Shown here piece after piece: positions 12,983 to 14,738 of a DNA stretch of 14,738 bases. The notes under the pieces are model-generated. The model searched no databases. It was given only the letters and a program-made list of their open reading frames with translations, and was not told the origin of the DNA. Origin of the DNA: Lachnospiraceae bacterium (lineage in GTDB: Bacteria; Bacillota; Clostridia; Lachnospirales; Lachnospiraceae). The stretch covers positions 1 to 14,738 of the forward strand of contig JAEDFR010000058.1 in assembly GCA_016297945.1 (NCBI GenBank). The letters run 5' to 3'. Both the position numbers and the translations under genes were made by a program. How positions within the stretch are numbered: position 1 is the first letter of the stretch; the number at the start of each line of letters is the position of its first letter.

Positions 12983-14738
12983 TTATTCAACAAATCTCAC
13001 ATACAAATACAACCGTTGATCATCATCTGTATAGTCATTAGCTGGGACAAACTTCATAATTGCACTTTTTGTCTGGTTTTCCATCTGCATTTTGAACAAA
13101 ACATCAACCACCTTTTTCCCACTATGAAAGCACTCCTGCAGATATGTAAGATCGGTTTTTTTCAAAAATTCTTCCAAATCCTCCTCACAAATATGATTGC
13201 TTCCTGCAAATGCGCATAGCCATGTCGTAATCTGATTTCCGTAATCACCTTCATTACTCTTAATTGATTCGTTTACGGAAACAATTTCATAACTATCCTG
13301 CGTAATATTTATTTTTAATATTTTGTAAAACAATCTGCAAAGTACTTCATTCGCTTCCTGCAATCCTTTGCGATTGATTCCTTTGTTGTGATAATAATCA
13401 TCTTTGTCTTCATACATTCTCTGGTCTGCAAGAACAGCCATCTGTCGTACATCCAATTCGGGACATTCCGCTTTTGTCACATATCCGGTTGAAACAGAAA
13501 GCTCTTTTACGAGCTCGCCATGCCAGTGCAGGGAAACATCATCGAAGTCCAATTTAATTTCAGTTAAACAATCTTTATTTGCAAAAATCATGGCAACAAA
13601 TTCATCCCCACCTGTCCGGTATACTCTTCCGTAATTACCGAAACACTGAAGCATACACTTTGCTGCTCCCTGTAATAACTCATCTCCTGCCGCATGCCCC
13701 AAGGTATCATTCAAAGCTTTTAATCCATTCACATCCATGGAAACATAAACAAAATAGTCTTCCGGCAATTCTTCCATATAAGAACGGACATCTTCTTCAT
13801 AGGCTCTGCGGTTAAAGCAGTTAGTCAGTTCATCTGTATTGGATTGTTTCACAAGACTTTCTTCTTTTCTCTTCTCCTCGTCGATGACCATGGTGGAACA
13901 GATGACTTTCGTAGGAACATGATTAGAATCTGCTTCAATGGTTATAAATGACATTTGAATCCATCCGACATTTCTGCCCAGTAATTCCTTGGAGATAATT
14001 TTCTTATCTTTCATTCTCTCAGGTAATGTACTCAGATTCGTAAATGCAAGTGCTTCATCCAGATATTCCGGTGTCATGGTTGCCTGCATAACTTCACGTA
14101 TCGTTTTCTTGGCATCCACGCCGTTATTCTTTTTAACGACTGCTTCCACCTGCCCCTGTGCCGTATATTCTTTCAACGAATTTCTTGTCAGATCAATATA
14201 ATGCATGCTGTAATAAATATCTGACATAGACTTTAGTATGGAAAGCTGCTCATCTCTTTCTCTGTTAGCCCGGAACAACTTGGAAAGCATAATAATAATA
14301 ACAAGCGCCGCAACCGCCAAATAGATAAAGACAATACCCAAAGAAATCAATGTGTTTTTCTGATAAGTCTGTGCCCCGAAAAAGATGCTGACGATATAAT
14401 CACCATATTCTTGGAAAACACAATAACTCCTATCACCCTGTATCTGACAAATTGTATGATACGGTTTGCTTAAATCTTCTTCCGGCAACTGAAAGCCAAT
14501 ATCTGAAAACGTCTGACCGATTTTGGATATATCCGTAGCACCATAGATTTCATTGGTTGTTTTATCGGCAACACAGATTTCAAATCCCTCATACATCGGC
14601 ATATCATCGACTACGACATCAATCTTATTTTGTCTAAGCTGTCTCAGCAACCGTTTGGGTTCCACACCAATCTGTATCATCCTCGTGCCGGCATCATTCC
14701 AGGTAATCGCATACATCATACTCTTACCCTCTGCGGTA
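12983..14738 (-). CDS. Membrane diguanylate cyclase (sensor-TM-GGDEF), N-terminus beyond window
   Basis: The frame is open through the right edge (upstream codons read TAEGKS before MMYAI), so the visible ~584 residues are the C-terminal part. Counting from the Met at 14719: an extracellular sensor remnant, Cache-like in appearance (1-115); a transmembrane helix (123-147, ISLGIVFIYLAVAALVIIIM); a PAS-like cytoplasmic region (167-282); a GGDEF domain (292-447) with DELTNCFNRRAY, DVNGLKALNDTLGH and an intact RTGGDEF (GGDEF 370-374); and a second PAS-like region (464-578). GGDEF domains make c-di-GMP from two GTP. The RxxD product-inhibition site expected before GGDEF is absent (FGNYGRVYRT), so feedback control may be lost. 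It lies 97 bp upstream of the alcohol dehydrogenase gene. Confidence 0.93.
   Translation of the reverse strand, partial: TAEGKSMMYAITWNDAGTRMIQIGVEPKRLLRQLRQNKIDVVVDDMPMYEGFEICVADKTTNEIYGATDISKIGQTFSDIGFQLPEEDLSKPYHTICQIQGDRSYCVFQEYGDYIVSIFFGAQTYQKNTLISLGIVFIYLAVAALVIIIMLSKLFRANRERDEQLSILKSMSDIYYSMHYIDLTRNSLKEYTAQGQVEAVVKKNNGVDAKKTIREVMQATMTPEYLDEALAFTNLSTLPERMKDKKIISKELLGRNVGWIQMSFITIEADSNHVPTKVICSTMVIDEEKRKEESLVKQSNTDELTNCFNRRAYEEDVRSYMEELPEDYFVYVSMDVNGLKALNDTLGHAAGDELLQGAAKCMLQCFGNYGRVYRTGGDEFVAMIFANKDCLTEIKLDFDDVSLHWHGELVKELSVSTGYVTKAECPELDVRQMAVLADQRMYEDKDDYYHNKGINRKGLQEANEVLCRLFYKILKINITQDSYEIVSVNESIKSNEGDYGNQITTWLCAFAGSNHICEEDLEEFLKKTDLTYLQECFHSGKKVVDVLFKMQMENQTKSAIMKFVPANDYTDDDQRLYLYVRFVE

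Overview
This window looks like chromosomal DNA of an anaerobic, low-to-mid GC Firmicute, most likely Clostridia and probably Lachnospiraceae. Evidence: AGGAGG-type ribosome binding sites, TTGACA/TATAAT promoters, and families typical of that group (VanW/YoaR-like wall protein, DUF4080 B12-type radical SAM, PF06541 membrane protein, iron-dependent alcohol dehydrogenase, GGDEF and HD-GYP c-di-GMP enzymes). I saw no rRNA, tRNA, CRISPR, phage or transposase gene. The family assignment is inference from gene content.

Layout. (1) 1-4349, minus strand, read from right to left: a 33-residue membrane peptide, a secreted VanW/G5 protein with an Ala/Gln-rich tail, an AIR-synthase/HypE-like protein, an Lrp/AsnC regulator, and a PLP aminotransferase cut by the left edge. 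The last two overlap by ATGA. The peptide has a near-consensus promoter lying inside the start of the divergent neighbour. (2) 4386-4994, plus strand: a membrane-anchored TPR-like protein, overlapping tail to tail with the next gene. (3) 4957-8474, minus strand: a B12-binding radical SAM protein, endonuclease III and a DEDDh exonuclease. A degenerate 12-nt repeat lies just upstream of endonuclease III. (4) 8475-8900: a mostly non-coding stretch with a strong plus-strand promoter and a roughly 200-nt leader. (5) 8901-11405, plus strand: an HD-GYP phosphodiesterase, a terminator-like hairpin, a second promoter, then an ATGA-coupled pair (HD-domain protein and PF06541 membrane protein). (6) 11432-11694: a large inverted-repeat element between convergent genes. 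(7) 11707-14738, minus strand: an iron alcohol dehydrogenase and a membrane GGDEF diguanylate cyclase that runs off the right edge.

How the genes work together. Most are housekeeping or regulatory: base-excision repair, an exonuclease, amino-acid metabolism with a linked Lrp regulator, cell-wall-associated secretion and alcohol/aldehyde redox. A c-di-GMP-making enzyme and a likely c-di-GMP-degrading enzyme lie about 3 kb apart in separate transcription units. I found no clear new multi-gene system. The most unusual items are the 263-bp inverted-repeat element, the small membrane peptide, and the HD-GYP leader with its Shine-Dalgarno presented in a hairpin loop.
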